From: Oscillospiraceae bacterium
GTDB taxonomy: Bacteria > Bacillota > Clostridia > Oscillospirales > Acutalibacteraceae
Reading direction: 5' to 3'
Assembly: GCA_015065845.1 (NCBI GenBank)
Contig: SVPQ01000005.1
Coordinates: 46,511 to 110,510, forward strand
DNA: 64,000 nt
The first letter of the stretch is position 1, and each line of letters opens with the position of its first letter. The notes beneath the pieces were generated by a model. That model was not told the DNA's origin. It was given only the letters and a program-made list of their open reading frames with translations, and ran no database searches. Shown here piece by piece: positions 49,946 through 59,660 of this stretch. Made by a program: the position numbers and the translations under genes.

Positions 49946-50527
49946 TTATGAATTCAGAATTTTTATAAAATTTCCATCTTCATCAACTGCATCAATTTTA
50001 GAATAACCATATTCATTAAGAAACGCAGTCCAACGTTCTTCCATTTCATCGGTGTAAAGAACGGGTTTATAACCTGCACTTAAATATGCTTTAATTGCTA
50101 CTGCACGAAATTCTTTTGTTTGTAAAAGGATTTTTTTCATTCCTGATTTGTAAAGTGCTGCTTCTGCAATTGCTATAAGATATTTTGCGACACCCTTGCC
50201 CCGTGCTTCAGGTTTTGCGGTTACCATGTGAAGCCAGCCGGTGCCGTTTTCTTCTGTGAGTGCAGTAACAGTAGCAACCTCTTTGCCATCCAGCATAACA
50301 AAAAATATAGTGTCGGGATTGTAGCCGATATGCTCTATAAGTCGTGTTCTGTAAGAAGATTCGAGTGTTTCATCATCTCTTATAATACCGCACTTGCAAA
50401 TTTCATACCAGAGCTTTATGTCGCTTTCGCTACCGTCAAATTTTCTATAAGTAAAGCCATTGAATTCATTTTGAAATTCTTTCGCCTCTACTTTTTTATA
50501 CATCATTAAATAATCAATGTAATCCAT
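49946..50527 (-). CDS. GNAT acetyltransferase
   Basis: The 193-residue product is a single GNAT domain. The acetyl-CoA loop AKPEARGKGVAKYLIAIAE (RxxGxG) follows GWLHMVTA. Then come ILLQTKEFRAVAIKAYLSAGY and PVLYTDEMEERW, the C-terminal part of the fold. The acetyl acceptor is unknown. The start at 50527 has AAAGG upstream. The frame is open to 50557, but that part overlaps the GH78 coding end. It is immediately downstream (4 bp) of the GH78 gene in one transcript, an unusual pairing that may simply reflect operon accretion. Confidence 0.88.
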   Translation of the reverse strand: MDYIDYLMMYKKVEAKEFQNEFNGFTYRKFDGSESDIKLWYEICKCGIIRDDETLESSYRTRLIEHIGYNPDTIFFVMLDGKEVATVTALTEENGTGWLHMVTAKPEARGKGVAKYLIAIAEAALYKSGMKKILLQTKEFRAVAIKAYLSAGYKPVLYTDEMEERWTAFLNEYGYSKIDAVDEDGNFIKILNS

Positions 50528-50531
50528 ATTT

Positions 50532-52856
50532 TTACCTTTCAATAATCTCCACATCACTATTTTCAGTGCTTAAATATTTACCATTCTGGTAGTAAGATTT
50601 TGAATTGATATTTACTGTAGCACCATCGGGTACATATAAAACAGTTTTCATATCTTGTGGAATGGTAAGGTTAATAATATAATCTCCGTCAGTATTTTTG
50701 TAATCTAAAGTGATTAGCCCTTTTACACTCGGAACGGTGCAACTCATTTTGTCAGACAAAGTGTATTGAGGTTCAATTTTAACCTTTTCGTAGCCTGCCG
50801 TGAGTGGAGTAATCCCTGCAAAATGTTTACTCATTATAACGAGTGGACCACCACTCCACGCGTGGTTCATAGTGCCTTGCCATGAGTCCCAGAATTCCCA
50901 GAGGGTAGAGTAATCTTCATTCACCATACTTTCATAGCGTTCTTTGATTCTGTCGTATGAAGCGTTATATTCACCCATTTTGCAAAGTGCTTCGAGAACA
51001 TAATATTCCATATACGGACTTGAATTCTTAGTAGTGGTGAGTACATTTTTTATAGTAGCATACTGTTCTTTATCTGCAAGTCCCGATAAAACTGCGAGTG
51101 CATTTGCTCTGTCGTCAGGTTCTTTAGCATCATCACTTTTAAAGCCTTCATCTGTCCAGAGAGTTTTATAACCTTTCTCAATTGTCTCTTTTCTTTCAGT
51201 AATAAAAGAAATATCTTCATCTTTTTCTAGAATTTCAGCTATTTTTTCAGTAGCAGAAAGTGCATAGTAAACCCAGGCATTTTCTATAGCACACATATCT
51301 GCCTTTTTGCCCCAGTCAGGCCAATCCCACGAGCCACTACGATGAACTACAAGATTGTTTTCGCCGATTTTCCAAAGTTTAAGATAATTGAGTGAAGCGG
51401 GGTAAACCTTTTCTAAAAAATCTTTATCACCGGTATATTCATAGTAAGTGTAAAAACCAACTATTCCGGCAAGTTCCTGTACAGGAAGTTCAAAATAGTC
51501 ACCGCTTATAGGCACAACAGTCTGAAGCACATTTGTCTCATCAATGTGTGAAAGCATTGCTTCTACACCTTTTTGGTACAGTAAGTATGAGTTGCTGTCC
51601 ATAGAGTACATAGTCATAATCATTTCACTTGTAACATCGCCCCACCACTGAGCTCTTTCTCTGTCAGGACAATCCATAAAATTGTCACGCATAGTAACAT
51701 AAAGCGTTCTGAGAGACTTTTGCCATAATGAATTCATAAATTCATCATCACATTTAAAGTCACCACAAAAAGAACTGTCATAACCTGTTTCGCGATATTT
51801 TAAAGAAATTACCTTAACACCCTTTGGTATTTTATAGGTGATGTGTTCACCATTAAACCAACCCAAAGCTTCAAACTCCTGTTCACCCTCTTTAGTTATA
51901 TAGGTAGTTGAAACTGCACCGATTAAAGTGTTTTCAGTTGTTATTCTGATTTTTTTACCAGCAGGTGCTATGATTTTTAAGTAAGGAGTAAGTTGTGCGT
52001 TGTAGGGGATATCTACAGTGATTTTTTCACCGTTAAACTTATTTACTGTATAATTCTCATAATCCTTAGAGTTTTCATAGTCTTTAAGACCATAATCTTT
52101 TAAAAATGGTATTCCTCTAGGGTAAAGTTTGCCATAAACTCCCTCACCACCAAGGGCATATTCAGTTGCGTTTTCCCACGAGGAAACATCAAAACTTTCA
52201 TTTGTCCAGTCGGTCATTTCTTCTCTTGCATCATAATAAATGCTGTATTCAGGAAGTCTGTAGTTCGGTGGATAAAGAGCACTGTCAATGTAAGCAGGGT
52301 TTCGTTTTACTTTCCAACTGTCGTCAGAAATTATGTTTATATTTTCGCCAATAGCTTCAAAAATGAAACCACCCTGACCGCTACTACTATAAGAGTAACT
52401 TGTTTCATTATCCCAATACCACACAAGAGCACAAATTGTATTTTCGCCCTTTTTTAGATATGGCGCAATATCTATACTGTCATAATATCCACTGTTTTTC
52501 TCCGGACCTCTTTTAACACTGCCTTCAAAAACAACAGTTTCCCCGTTTATGTAAAGCCAGTATTTAGAGTCGGCAGAAATGTCTGCAATAAGTTCTTTCG
52601 GAACGTTGTCTAAATTAACTTTCTTATTAAAGCACATCCACACATTTTTTTCAGTAAGATTTTCTTTATCCCAGATCCATTTAGCTTTCCACTCTGTTTT
52701 TTCATCTGTAGAAATAATACTGTATTCGGGAATACTATCGGGAATTTTGTAATCGTTTGTAAATGGTATCATTTTTACATCCCCTTGTGGAAATAGTGAT
52801 GAAATAAATGCGGTTGCAATTGCAAGATAAGAAATAATCGTCTGTAAAATTTGCAT
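50532..52856 (-). CDS. exported GH78 alpha-L-rhamnosidase
   Basis: The 774-residue product starts with a hydrophobic export or anchor segment (residues 5-22), then an N-terminal beta domain (AKWIWDKENLTEKNVWMCF, DSKYWLYINGETVVFEGSVK), further sandwich domains, and the (alpha/alpha)6 barrel. DNFMDCPDRERAQWWGD (about residues 385-402) is the exact GH78 catalytic block with the acidic residues. LWEFWDSWQGTMNHAWSGGP near the end contains the likely base and the sugar-binding Trp/His. It is a different GH78 subgroup from the one at 20 kb and acts outside the cell. AAGGAGG precedes the ATG. The promoter carries the TTCAAGTTCGTTGA motif. Confidence 0.92.
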   Translation of the reverse strand: MQILQTIISYLAIATAFISSLFPQGDVKMIPFTNDYKIPDSIPEYSIISTDEKTEWKAKWIWDKENLTEKNVWMCFNKKVNLDNVPKELIADISADSKYWLYINGETVVFEGSVKRGPEKNSGYYDSIDIAPYLKKGENTICALVWYWDNETSYSYSSSGQGGFIFEAIGENINIISDDSWKVKRNPAYIDSALYPPNYRLPEYSIYYDAREEMTDWTNESFDVSSWENATEYALGGEGVYGKLYPRGIPFLKDYGLKDYENSKDYENYTVNKFNGEKITVDIPYNAQLTPYLKIIAPAGKKIRITTENTLIGAVSTTYITKEGEQEFEALGWFNGEHITYKIPKGVKVISLKYRETGYDSSFCGDFKCDDEFMNSLWQKSLRTLYVTMRDNFMDCPDRERAQWWGDVTSEMIMTMYSMDSNSYLLYQKGVEAMLSHIDETNVLQTVVPISGDYFELPVQELAGIVGFYTYYEYTGDKDFLEKVYPASLNYLKLWKIGENNLVVHRSGSWDWPDWGKKADMCAIENAWVYYALSATEKIAEILEKDEDISFITERKETIEKGYKTLWTDEGFKSDDAKEPDDRANALAVLSGLADKEQYATIKNVLTTTKNSSPYMEYYVLEALCKMGEYNASYDRIKERYESMVNEDYSTLWEFWDSWQGTMNHAWSGGPLVIMSKHFAGITPLTAGYEKVKIEPQYTLSDKMSCTVPSVKGLITLDYKNTDGDYIINLTIPQDMKTVLYVPDGATVNINSKSYYQNGKYLSTENSDVEIIER

Positions 52857-52883
52857 AGTTCCTCCTTGATATATCGCTATAAT

Positions 52884-52930
52884 TTCAAGTTCGTTGAATT
52901 GATGATAACATAATAATTTAATAAAAACAA
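52884..52930 (-). promoter_or_regulatory. promoter of the exported GH78 gene with recurrent leader motif (copy 1)
   Basis: On the minus strand, TTGTTT (52930-52925) and TATCAT (52907-52902) are spaced by 17 bp. TTCAAGTTCGTTGA at 52884-52897 (plus strand) lies over the transcription start. The same motif recurs at 59661 and 63487, upstream of other glycan genes. Confidence 0.55.
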
Positions 52931-52989
52931 TAGTAAAATAGTTTGTGAAATTTACAAGTAAATAAAATTCTATTTGTGCACTGTTTTTA

Positions 52990-53017
52990 TTGACAATCTT
53001 AAATGTTGTGGTATAAT
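52990..53017 (+). promoter_or_regulatory. promoter of the secreted PHP protein gene
   Basis: TTGACA (52990-52995) and TATAAT (53012-53017) are spaced by 16 bp, with an extended -10 TGG. Both hexamers are perfect. Confidence 0.8.
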
Positions 53018-53041
53018 TACATCTATAGAGGAGGATGATTT

Positions 53042-54466
53042 ATGAAAAGAAACATTTTTAAAGTTTTATCTCTTATAATGGCACTTTCAATGATATTTGG
53101 TGTTATGCAGATTTCTGTAAGTGCTGTTGCAATTGATTACAAAATTACAAATCCTTATGAAAGTGTAATGCATCTTCTTGGTAATGATGATAATCACTAC
53201 AAAACAAACTTACATACTCACTCAACATATAGTGATGCAACAATTCCTTTAACTGAAATGGTAAAGGAGCATTATAATCAGGATTTTGATGTTCTTGGTA
53301 TTGCAGACCACGGTGTTATTGGTAGAGATTGGGACCAGAAACCAACCATTATTCCGCTTTATCAATACAATCCGTTAATCGGTAATAAACAAGAACACTT
53401 TACAACAGAAGAGTTTGAAGCTATTGTTGCAGGTACATATACAGATGGAACAAGCCGTACAAAAACAAACGGTTTGCAGTGTTTTACAGGTGCTATTGAG
53501 GGCAATATGCTTGTTCTTCAAAAGAACCATGTAAACGGTTACTTTATGAATGACAACAGAACTGAAGGCGTACTTGGTGATGAGGGCGACTTTGATACAA
53601 TGATTCAGATGATTGATGAAGCGGGTGGTATTTCACACATCAATCACCCTGGTGACTGGCTTGGTTCAGCAAATGGCGAACTTGTTTATGATGAAGATGG
53701 CAATGTTATGCTTACACCTAACGGTGATGAAATGACAGTTGGTTACCAGATTGCAACTGACTCAGGTAATGTTCAGTTCTTTGCAAAACCTTTACGCAAA
53801 TATAAATCATGCCTTGGTATTGAAGTTTACAATGCTTTTGACCGTCCGACAAGCGGAGACCGTGTTCTCTGGGATGAACTTCTTAAAGTTATTATTCCTG
53901 AAGGCAGAAATGTATGGGGATTTGCTAACAACGATGCTCATGTTAATGAAGATGTTGACACATGTTTTATGGATTTCATTTTACCTGAATATTCACAGGC
54001 AAATATGCGTACAGCAATGGAAAATGGTACATTCTTTGCAGTTTCAAGATATGAAAGAGGCGAAAGAATCGGTACAACAAAAGAATATCCTACAGTTACA
54101 GGCATTGAAGTAAACGAAGAAAACGATACAATCACAATCACCAGTAAAAATACTGACTCTATAAAATGGATTGCAGATGGTGTTGTAATTCAGACAGATA
54201 CAATTTCTATTGATGGTGTATGTCAGTCAACAATCAAACTTCAGAATTATACTGAAGATATAAGTTGCTATGTTCGTGCAGAACTCGCAGGTGAAGGTGG
54301 TAAAACACTTACACAAGCATTTGTTTGTGATGCCGGTGATATGGAGTCACTTATTGACAGAAGTCCATTCACTCCTGCTCCGATTGACTTTGTTACTGTT
54401 TTCCGTAAAATTCTTAAAACAGTTTACAATGTATTTTTAGGTATAATACCTGAATTAGGCAAATAA
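53042..54466 (+). CDS. secreted PHP-domain phosphoesterase-like protein
   Basis: The 474-residue product has a signal peptide (cleavage near SAVA-ID, residue 30). The PHP metal-binding motifs are NLHTHSTYSD (HxH), VLGIADHGV (DH), ISHINHPGDW and a final FANNDAHVN. PHP enzymes are usually cytosolic phosphoesterases, so export is unusual. The last 100 residues (TVTGIEVNEENDTITITSKN...) look like an immunoglobulin-like beta domain, ending in a weakly hydrophobic helix. It might act on extracellular phosphodiesters or phosphosugars. It has a near-perfect SigA promoter and AGGAGG, so it is likely well expressed. It is monocistronic. Confidence 0.82.
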   Translation: MKRNIFKVLSLIMALSMIFGVMQISVSAVAIDYKITNPYESVMHLLGNDDNHYKTNLHTHSTYSDATIPLTEMVKEHYNQDFDVLGIADHGVIGRDWDQKPTIIPLYQYNPLIGNKQEHFTTEEFEAIVAGTYTDGTSRTKTNGLQCFTGAIEGNMLVLQKNHVNGYFMNDNRTEGVLGDEGDFDTMIQMIDEAGGISHINHPGDWLGSANGELVYDEDGNVMLTPNGDEMTVGYQIATDSGNVQFFAKPLRKYKSCLGIEVYNAFDRPTSGDRVLWDELLKVIIPEGRNVWGFANNDAHVNEDVDTCFMDFILPEYSQANMRTAMENGTFFAVSRYERGERIGTTKEYPTVTGIEVNEENDTITITSKNTDSIKWIADGVVIQTDTISIDGVCQSTIKLQNYTEDISCYVRAELAGEGGKTLTQAFVCDAGDMESLIDRSPFTPAPIDFVTVFRKILKTVYNVFLGIIPELGK

Positions 54467-54481
54467 AAACTAACAAGAACA

Positions 54482-54530
54482 ACAGGTGACTCGAATTTAT
54501 AATTTGAGTCACCTGTAAAATTTATTTTTC
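54482..54530 (+). terminator. terminator of the PHP gene
   Basis: A perfect 11-bp stem (54482-54492 with 54506-54516) is followed by AAAATTTATTTTTC. Confidence 0.7.
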
Positions 54531-54577
54531 TATGTAAATATTCAACCTTTTCTGCTTTTCATTGTTGCGTTTTTTGT

Positions 54578-54605
54578 TTGACAAATAAAATTACTGTTGT
54601 ATAAT
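54578..54605 (+). promoter_or_regulatory. promoter of the MFS transporter-glycosidase genes
   Basis: TTGACA (54578-54583) and TATAAT (54600-54605) are perfect hexamers spaced by 16 bp. Confidence 0.8.
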
Positions 54606-54634
54606 TGAATTCGAATATTTTATAGAGGTGTTTT

Positions 54635-55819
54635 ATGGGGTCAACAATACTTATTGTTATTATATATATTGCGTTTATAGGTCTCGGAGTTCCCGATTCA
54701 CTTATCGGTTCTGCCTGGCCGGCTATTCATACAGAGTTAAATGTCTCTGTTGAAATGGTAAGTGTTCTCACTTTTTTAATTTCAGGTTGTACAGTTCTCT
54801 CAAGTATGTTCAGTGCAAAAATTCTCAATAAATTGGGTACTGCAAAGGTTACTGCTTTAAGTACTGTTATGACCGCAATTTCTTTGTTCGGGTTTTCTCT
54901 GGCACCATCCTTCTTTTTTATGATACCTTTAGCAATTGTTTTGGGGCTCGGTGCTGGTGCAATTGATTCAGGTCTTAACAATTATGTGGCTCTTCACTGT
55001 AAAGCAAGTCATATGAATTTTTTACACTGCTTTTATGGTGTAGGGGTGTCTTTAAGTCCATACCTTATGTCACAAGCTTTCAGTAATGTTGGTTGGCGTG
55101 GTGGCTATCGTTATGCTTTTTATGTTCAGTTTGCTATTGCGTTATTATTAATATTTTCTGTTCCATTATGGAAAAAAAGTTCGTCAACAGAAGAATCAGT
55201 TGAAGAAAGCGGCGTAACCCTTGGGGTTGCAGAAATGATTAAAAAATCAGAAGTAAGACAAGTCTGGATAATTATGCTTATGACAAATGCAATTGAGTAT
55301 GCTTGTGGAGTTTGGGGCAGTACATATCTGGTAGAAGAAAAGGGTTTTAATATAGAGCACGGTGCAATTGCACTTACTATATATTATGTGGGAATGTCTA
55401 TAGGTCGTTTTGTTTCAGGGTTACTTGCAAATAAAGTCAAAACATGGAAAAGGATTTTTATAGGCTCAATAATTCTTGCACCTGCTATTGTTATTATGAT
55501 TCTTCCTTTAGATGATATTTTTGCAGTTGTTGGCTTGTTACTTATAGGTCTTGGTAATGGTTCTGTTTACCCGAATATGATACACTTGACACCTCACAAT
55601 TTCGGTGAAGAAGTTTCACAATCAATTATGGGCTCACAAATTGCTTTTGCGTATATCGGTGTTATGTTAGCACCACCTATGGTAAGCCTTGTAAGTGGCA
55701 TCTTCGGAATAAAAGTTTACCCGATTTTACTTGCAATACTCTATATTGTGATGGTTATAACTCTCAAATGTTTTGTAAATCGCTTGAAAAAGCAAGGCAG
55801 ATACAGTAAGGATGTTTAA
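54635..55819 (+). CDS. MFS transporter, sugar-type
   Basis: The 394-residue product has twelve predicted membrane helices. Near the start is FIGLGVPDSLIGSAWPAIH, a motif of the FucP/YfkF-like MFS group. The loop 2-3 region has LNKLGTAKVTALST, then GLGAGAIDSGLNNYVALH and FLHCFYGVGVSLSPYLM, conserved in this group. The substrate is probably a sugar or small glycoside, judged from its operon partner. The gene following overlaps or abuts its stop codon and encodes a glycosidase-like protein, so import and cleavage are coupled. GAGGTG precedes the ATG. Confidence 0.88.
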   Translation: MGSTILIVIIYIAFIGLGVPDSLIGSAWPAIHTELNVSVEMVSVLTFLISGCTVLSSMFSAKILNKLGTAKVTALSTVMTAISLFGFSLAPSFFFMIPLAIVLGLGAGAIDSGLNNYVALHCKASHMNFLHCFYGVGVSLSPYLMSQAFSNVGWRGGYRYAFYVQFAIALLLIFSVPLWKKSSSTEESVEESGVTLGVAEMIKKSEVRQVWIIMLMTNAIEYACGVWGSTYLVEEKGFNIEHGAIALTIYYVGMSIGRFVSGLLANKVKTWKRIFIGSIILAPAIVIMILPLDDIFAVVGLLLIGLGNGSVYPNMIHLTPHNFGEEVSQSIMGSQIAFAYIGVMLAPPMVSLVSGIFGIKVYPILLAILYIVMVITLKCFVNRLKKQGRYSKDV

Positions 55820-55820
55820 A

Positions 55821-58103
55821 ATGAAAAATAACGATGTTTTCAATATTAATAGTTTCATTACTCCGGATGTTTCATATTCTCCTGTATATGTTTGGGTGTG
55901 GAATGATGTTTGTACAAAAGAAATTATTGACACACAGCTGAATGAAATGCAAAATCTCGGTATACGAGCGTTTTATATTCTCCCGGAACCAAAAGATTTT
56001 CGCCCCGACAGTATGCCTACAAATCTTACTCCTGATTATCTTACAGACGAATTTTTTGAACTTTGCGCATACGCAATAAAAAAAGGTAAATCCCTTAATA
56101 TGAACTGCTGGATTTATGACGAGGGCGGTTGGCCATCCGGTAGTGCGTGTGGCAAGGTGGTAGAGGTTCACCCTGAATATACAGTTGAAAATTCCAGTTA
56201 TCCCGATTTGCTTAATAAAAAAGCAACAGAATGTTTTATAGAAACTACTCACGAAAAATATTTTTCTGCAATAGGCGAAGATTTCAAGAATTATGTAACC
56301 GCAGTGTTTACAGATGAACCCAAAGCACCTTTTTATACTTCTAATAAAGAGTTAGCAGATAAATATGAAGAACTCTACGGTGAATCAATATCGCCGTATC
56401 TTCCGATAATTAAAGGTGAAAAAGCACCGACAGAAGAAACTGTTCAGATTTTATACAGATGGTACGATTTGTGCAGTCGTGCGTTTTGTAAAAATTATCT
56501 TTTGCCTTGTAGAAAATGGGCAAACGAAAAAGGCGTTGCTTTTACAGGACATCTTGATGTTGACCATAGTCCTGATGGTTGTATGAATGGTTGCAATTTC
56601 AATCTTATGCGTGCTCTCAGGTGCTTCAATATTCCTGGTATTGACGTTATATGGCGTCAGATTTATCCTGAAAACAGAGTAACTGATAAAAATGATTTTA
56701 ATGCATATAACGGATTTTTTCCGCGGTATGCTTCATCAGCCGCTGCACAGAATGGTACAAGATTTGCAATGAGTGAAATTTTTGGTGTAGCAGGGGCAAG
56801 TGTTACTTACGATATAATGCGTTACACAGTAGGCTATGGGGCGGTGCGAGGAATAAATATTTTTAATCCGTTTAATTTCCCTCTCGGTAGAAGCGGTCAG
56901 CTTTTAGCTCAGGAGTTACCCGTTTTTACAGAAAACCAACCTTTCTGCCGGTACCTTAGTCACTTTAATAAATACACAGAAAGATTATCTTACATAAATT
57001 CACTTGGTGAGCGTGTATATGACGCTGCTCTTTATTACCCTGTTTCAGATTTTCATGGTGGATTAAAAAAGAAAAAAATATCAAAAGAATTCGACAGTCT
57101 TGGCAGAAGTCTTGAAGCTATGCTTGTGGATTATGATATTATAGATGATGATATTATTAAAATTGCAGAAATTACAGACGGTGGATATATGTGTATTGGT
57201 AGTGCGAAATATAAACACATAATTATTCCTGATGATGCGTACATTCCTGAAGACACACAAATTGCGTTAGAGAGTTTTAGAAAACTCGGGGGCAGCGTTT
57301 CATACGAACTTACAAATCTCAAACCGGTAGTAAAAGCAGATGGTAATGGATTACGCGCCATGCACAGAAAAACTGAAAATGGAGATTTATTAATTCTCTT
57401 CAGAGAAACAGGCGGAAATGGGGAATATAGGATTCAATTACCATCAATAAATGGCTATTTGCTTGACTTAACAAATGGTAAATTGCAATCCTTAGAAACC
57501 GAAAATGGTGTTTTGAAACTCTCTCTTGAAATAGGTGAAACCGCAGTTGTATTGCTGACAGATGAACTTATTAATGCGGAAAATAAAAAAGCTTTTAAAG
57601 AAAAGTTTTTTGTTGCATCTGACTTTACATTCAAAAAAGAAACAGAACTTATTTGTAATGAAAACGGATTTGATAATATTAACCATTCCGAAAATCCGGT
57701 TTCAATAAAACTTGGCGATTGGTCGCAAATTATAGGCAACGCTTATTCCGGTAGTGGTGTTTACGAAACAACATTTACACTTCCAACAGAAAACGCGGGG
57801 AAAGAAGGCGAACTAGCTTTAGGCGAAGTTCATTTTGTTGCATCTGTGTTTTTAAATGAATATTCTTTAGGTACAGTGATAGCACCGCCATACAAGTTTA
57901 AAATACCTGACGGTGTACTCAGTGAAAAAAATACACTTAAAATAGTTGTGACAAATACATCAGCTAATTGGTATGTGCATACCGATTATTTTAAAAAGTG
58001 GAAGAAAGAAGAGTTATCCCAGTATTTTGATGGCGAGATAGAATATGCAAAAGATTTTATCTCAGGCGGGTTATATGGTCCTGTTACAATAATTACAGAG
58101 TAA
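55821..58103 (+). CDS. glycosidase-like protein (GH106/GH2-like architecture)
   Basis: The 760-residue product has an N-terminal TIM-barrel-like domain beginning SPVYVWVWND, with NMNCWIYDEGGWPSGSACG and VFTDEPK blocks. A Rossmann or glutaminase-like middle region follows, then a C-terminal jelly-roll (GVYETTFTLPTENAGKEGELALGEVHFVASVFLNEY), typical of the beta-galactosidase sugar-binding fold. I recall the DExxWPSG block in large uncharacterised glycosidase families related to GH106 rhamnosidases, but cannot assign a family firmly. There is no signal peptide. The start at 55821 is preferred over 55812, since AAGGAT is correctly spaced only for the former. It is coupled to the MFS gene. Confidence 0.65.
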   Translation: MKNNDVFNINSFITPDVSYSPVYVWVWNDVCTKEIIDTQLNEMQNLGIRAFYILPEPKDFRPDSMPTNLTPDYLTDEFFELCAYAIKKGKSLNMNCWIYDEGGWPSGSACGKVVEVHPEYTVENSSYPDLLNKKATECFIETTHEKYFSAIGEDFKNYVTAVFTDEPKAPFYTSNKELADKYEELYGESISPYLPIIKGEKAPTEETVQILYRWYDLCSRAFCKNYLLPCRKWANEKGVAFTGHLDVDHSPDGCMNGCNFNLMRALRCFNIPGIDVIWRQIYPENRVTDKNDFNAYNGFFPRYASSAAAQNGTRFAMSEIFGVAGASVTYDIMRYTVGYGAVRGINIFNPFNFPLGRSGQLLAQELPVFTENQPFCRYLSHFNKYTERLSYINSLGERVYDAALYYPVSDFHGGLKKKKISKEFDSLGRSLEAMLVDYDIIDDDIIKIAEITDGGYMCIGSAKYKHIIIPDDAYIPEDTQIALESFRKLGGSVSYELTNLKPVVKADGNGLRAMHRKTENGDLLILFRETGGNGEYRIQLPSINGYLLDLTNGKLQSLETENGVLKLSLEIGETAVVLLTDELINAENKKAFKEKFFVASDFTFKKETELICNENGFDNINHSENPVSIKLGDWSQIIGNAYSGSGVYETTFTLPTENAGKEGELALGEVHFVASVFLNEYSLGTVIAPPYKFKIPDGVLSEKNTLKIVVTNTSANWYVHTDYFKKWKKEELSQYFDGEIEYAKDFISGGLYGPVTIITE

Positions 58104-58110
58104 TATATCA

Positions 58111-58150
58111 AAAAAACGCAACCAAAACGAATCGGTTGCGTTTTTTATTA
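58111..58150. terminator. bidirectional terminator
   Basis: A 13-bp stem (58111-58123 with 58134-58146) with A and T flanks separates the convergent glycosidase and GH29 genes. Confidence 0.85.
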
Positions 58151-58174
58151 TATCTATACTGATTCTCTATGAAA

Positions 58175-59389
58175 TTAATACTGTTTAATAAACTTTATAT
58201 CTGCCGTAACTTTTTTATTTCTGTCGAAACAAATTTCAATTTTATTTGTTTTTATAGCAGGAAATTGACAAATTGCTTTGTGACCTATTGTAGAGCCACT
58301 ATAAACAGTAATCGGAGCTCCGTAAGGAACAGGGTAGGCTTTTATTTCAAAATACTCAATTTCCTCATCAGTGATTTCTTCTGAAAGTATAGCGTGATTT
58401 ATAAGCTGTGAGTCTGTTTCAAGTGTTAGTTTTTTGTCTTCGTTTTTTACCTTACAAGGAATATAATCAGAAAAAATTTCACGGATTTTTGCACCGAATT
58501 CAAGAATTGCGTTTTTATCTTTTTCGGGTAATCTGCCTCTTCGGTCAGGTCCGATGTTTATTAAAAGATTAGCGCCTCTTCCAACGGAATAATAGTAAAG
58601 TCCCATAAGCTCATCAAGACTTTTAACGGTATCTTCATCATTTTCACTGAAAAACCAGTTTTCAAGTCGCATACGGCAGTCACATTCTGCGGGAAGAAAG
58701 CTGGATTCGTCAAGCAAGTTTTTTTCGTCTGTATTTATTGAAAAATCAAGCGATGAAACATTTAATTTATTAGGTGTTGGTGCTACACCTGCTTCGTTAC
58801 CAATCCATCTGGTGTCGGGGTCCCACATATTAAAAAGAAGAATTTTTGGTTGATATTTTCTGATTTCTGCAACGATACGATTGGTATCGTATTCGTGCCC
58901 TTCACTTCCACAACCGTCAAACCAGAGATAATTGATTTCACCGTAATTTGTAAGAAGCTCACGAATCTGATTTATAAAGTAATCATCATATTCCTTGCCA
59001 TTCATTTTTGCAGAGCCGAACTGTGCAGGTGAATAATATAAACCAATCTTAATGTTGTATTTGCGACAGGCATCAACATATTCTCTTACAATGTCGCCCT
59101 TACCGTTTTTCCACGGTGTATTTTTAACTGAGTAGTCTGTAAATGAAGAAGGCCAGTTTGCAAAACCATCGTGGTGTTTGCAAACAAGGACTGCATATTT
59201 TGCACCTGCATCGTGAATGGTTTTAATCCACTCCTCACAGTCCAAATCAGTTGGGTTAAATGAAGAAAGCTCCATTGGCTTCATATCCCAATCTTTATGA
59301 CCTTCGTTAAATGTGCGGATGCCGAAGTGAAAAAATACTCCGAATTCCCAATCTAAGAATTCAAGTTGTTCTTTTTTAGGTGTGCCCAT
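58175..59389 (-). CDS. GH29 alpha-L-fucosidase
   Basis: The enzyme releases alpha-linked L-fucose from glycans. The 404-residue product shows FGVFFHFGIRTF, AKYAVLVCKHHDGFANWPS, KIGLYYSPAQFG and the nucleophile INYLWFDGCG (Asp158), then NLLINIGPDRRGRLPEKD, all family landmarks. It lacks a C-terminal carbohydrate-binding module and a signal peptide, so it is cytoplasmic and acts on imported fucosylated oligosaccharides. Subfamily, and therefore linkage, cannot be told. It probably lies in one transcript with the small membrane protein gene upstream (77-bp gap). Confidence 0.92.
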   Translation of the reverse strand: MGTPKKEQLEFLDWEFGVFFHFGIRTFNEGHKDWDMKPMELSSFNPTDLDCEEWIKTIHDAGAKYAVLVCKHHDGFANWPSSFTDYSVKNTPWKNGKGDIVREYVDACRKYNIKIGLYYSPAQFGSAKMNGKEYDDYFINQIRELLTNYGEINYLWFDGCGSEGHEYDTNRIVAEIRKYQPKILLFNMWDPDTRWIGNEAGVAPTPNKLNVSSLDFSINTDEKNLLDESSFLPAECDCRMRLENWFFSENDEDTVKSLDELMGLYYYSVGRGANLLINIGPDRRGRLPEKDKNAILEFGAKIREIFSDYIPCKVKNEDKKLTLETDSQLINHAILSEEITDEEIEYFEIKAYPVPYGAPITVYSGSTIGHKAICQFPAIKTNKIEICFDRNKKVTADIKFIKQY

Positions 59390-59466
59390 AACAATACCTC
59401 GTTAAATTTAGTTTGATAAATTGGAATTACATAAAATTTCTTGAATATCAAGGATGAAAACACATT

Positions 59467-59640
59467 TTAATCTGTCGGGTTATTATTGGTATCCTTTGCA
59501 ATAAATCCACTAATAACAAAAATCAAACCAACAATTGCTATTAAATCTATCCAAAGGCCATCTTCCATAAACATATGAAACACAATTACAGCCAACATTA
59601 TCGCAATACCTAATAACATCTTCTTGATTTCTTTATTCAT
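59467..59640 (-). CDS. small two-helix membrane protein
   Basis: The 57-residue ORF starts at ATG 59640 with GGAGG 10 bp upstream and ends at TAA 59469-59467. It has a charged start (MNKEIKKM), two membrane helices (about residues 8-22 and 30-48) separated by FMEDGLWIDLI, and a polar tail KDTNNNPTD. It has its own promoter, bearing the recurrent leader motif. Its good binding site and promoter argue that it is real. Function unknown, and I recognise no family. Confidence 0.6.
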   Translation of the reverse strand: MNKEIKKMLLGIAIMLAVIVFHMFMEDGLWIDLIAIVGLIFVISGFIAKDTNNNPTD

Positions 59641-59660
59641 TAGCTAATTACCTCCACAAA

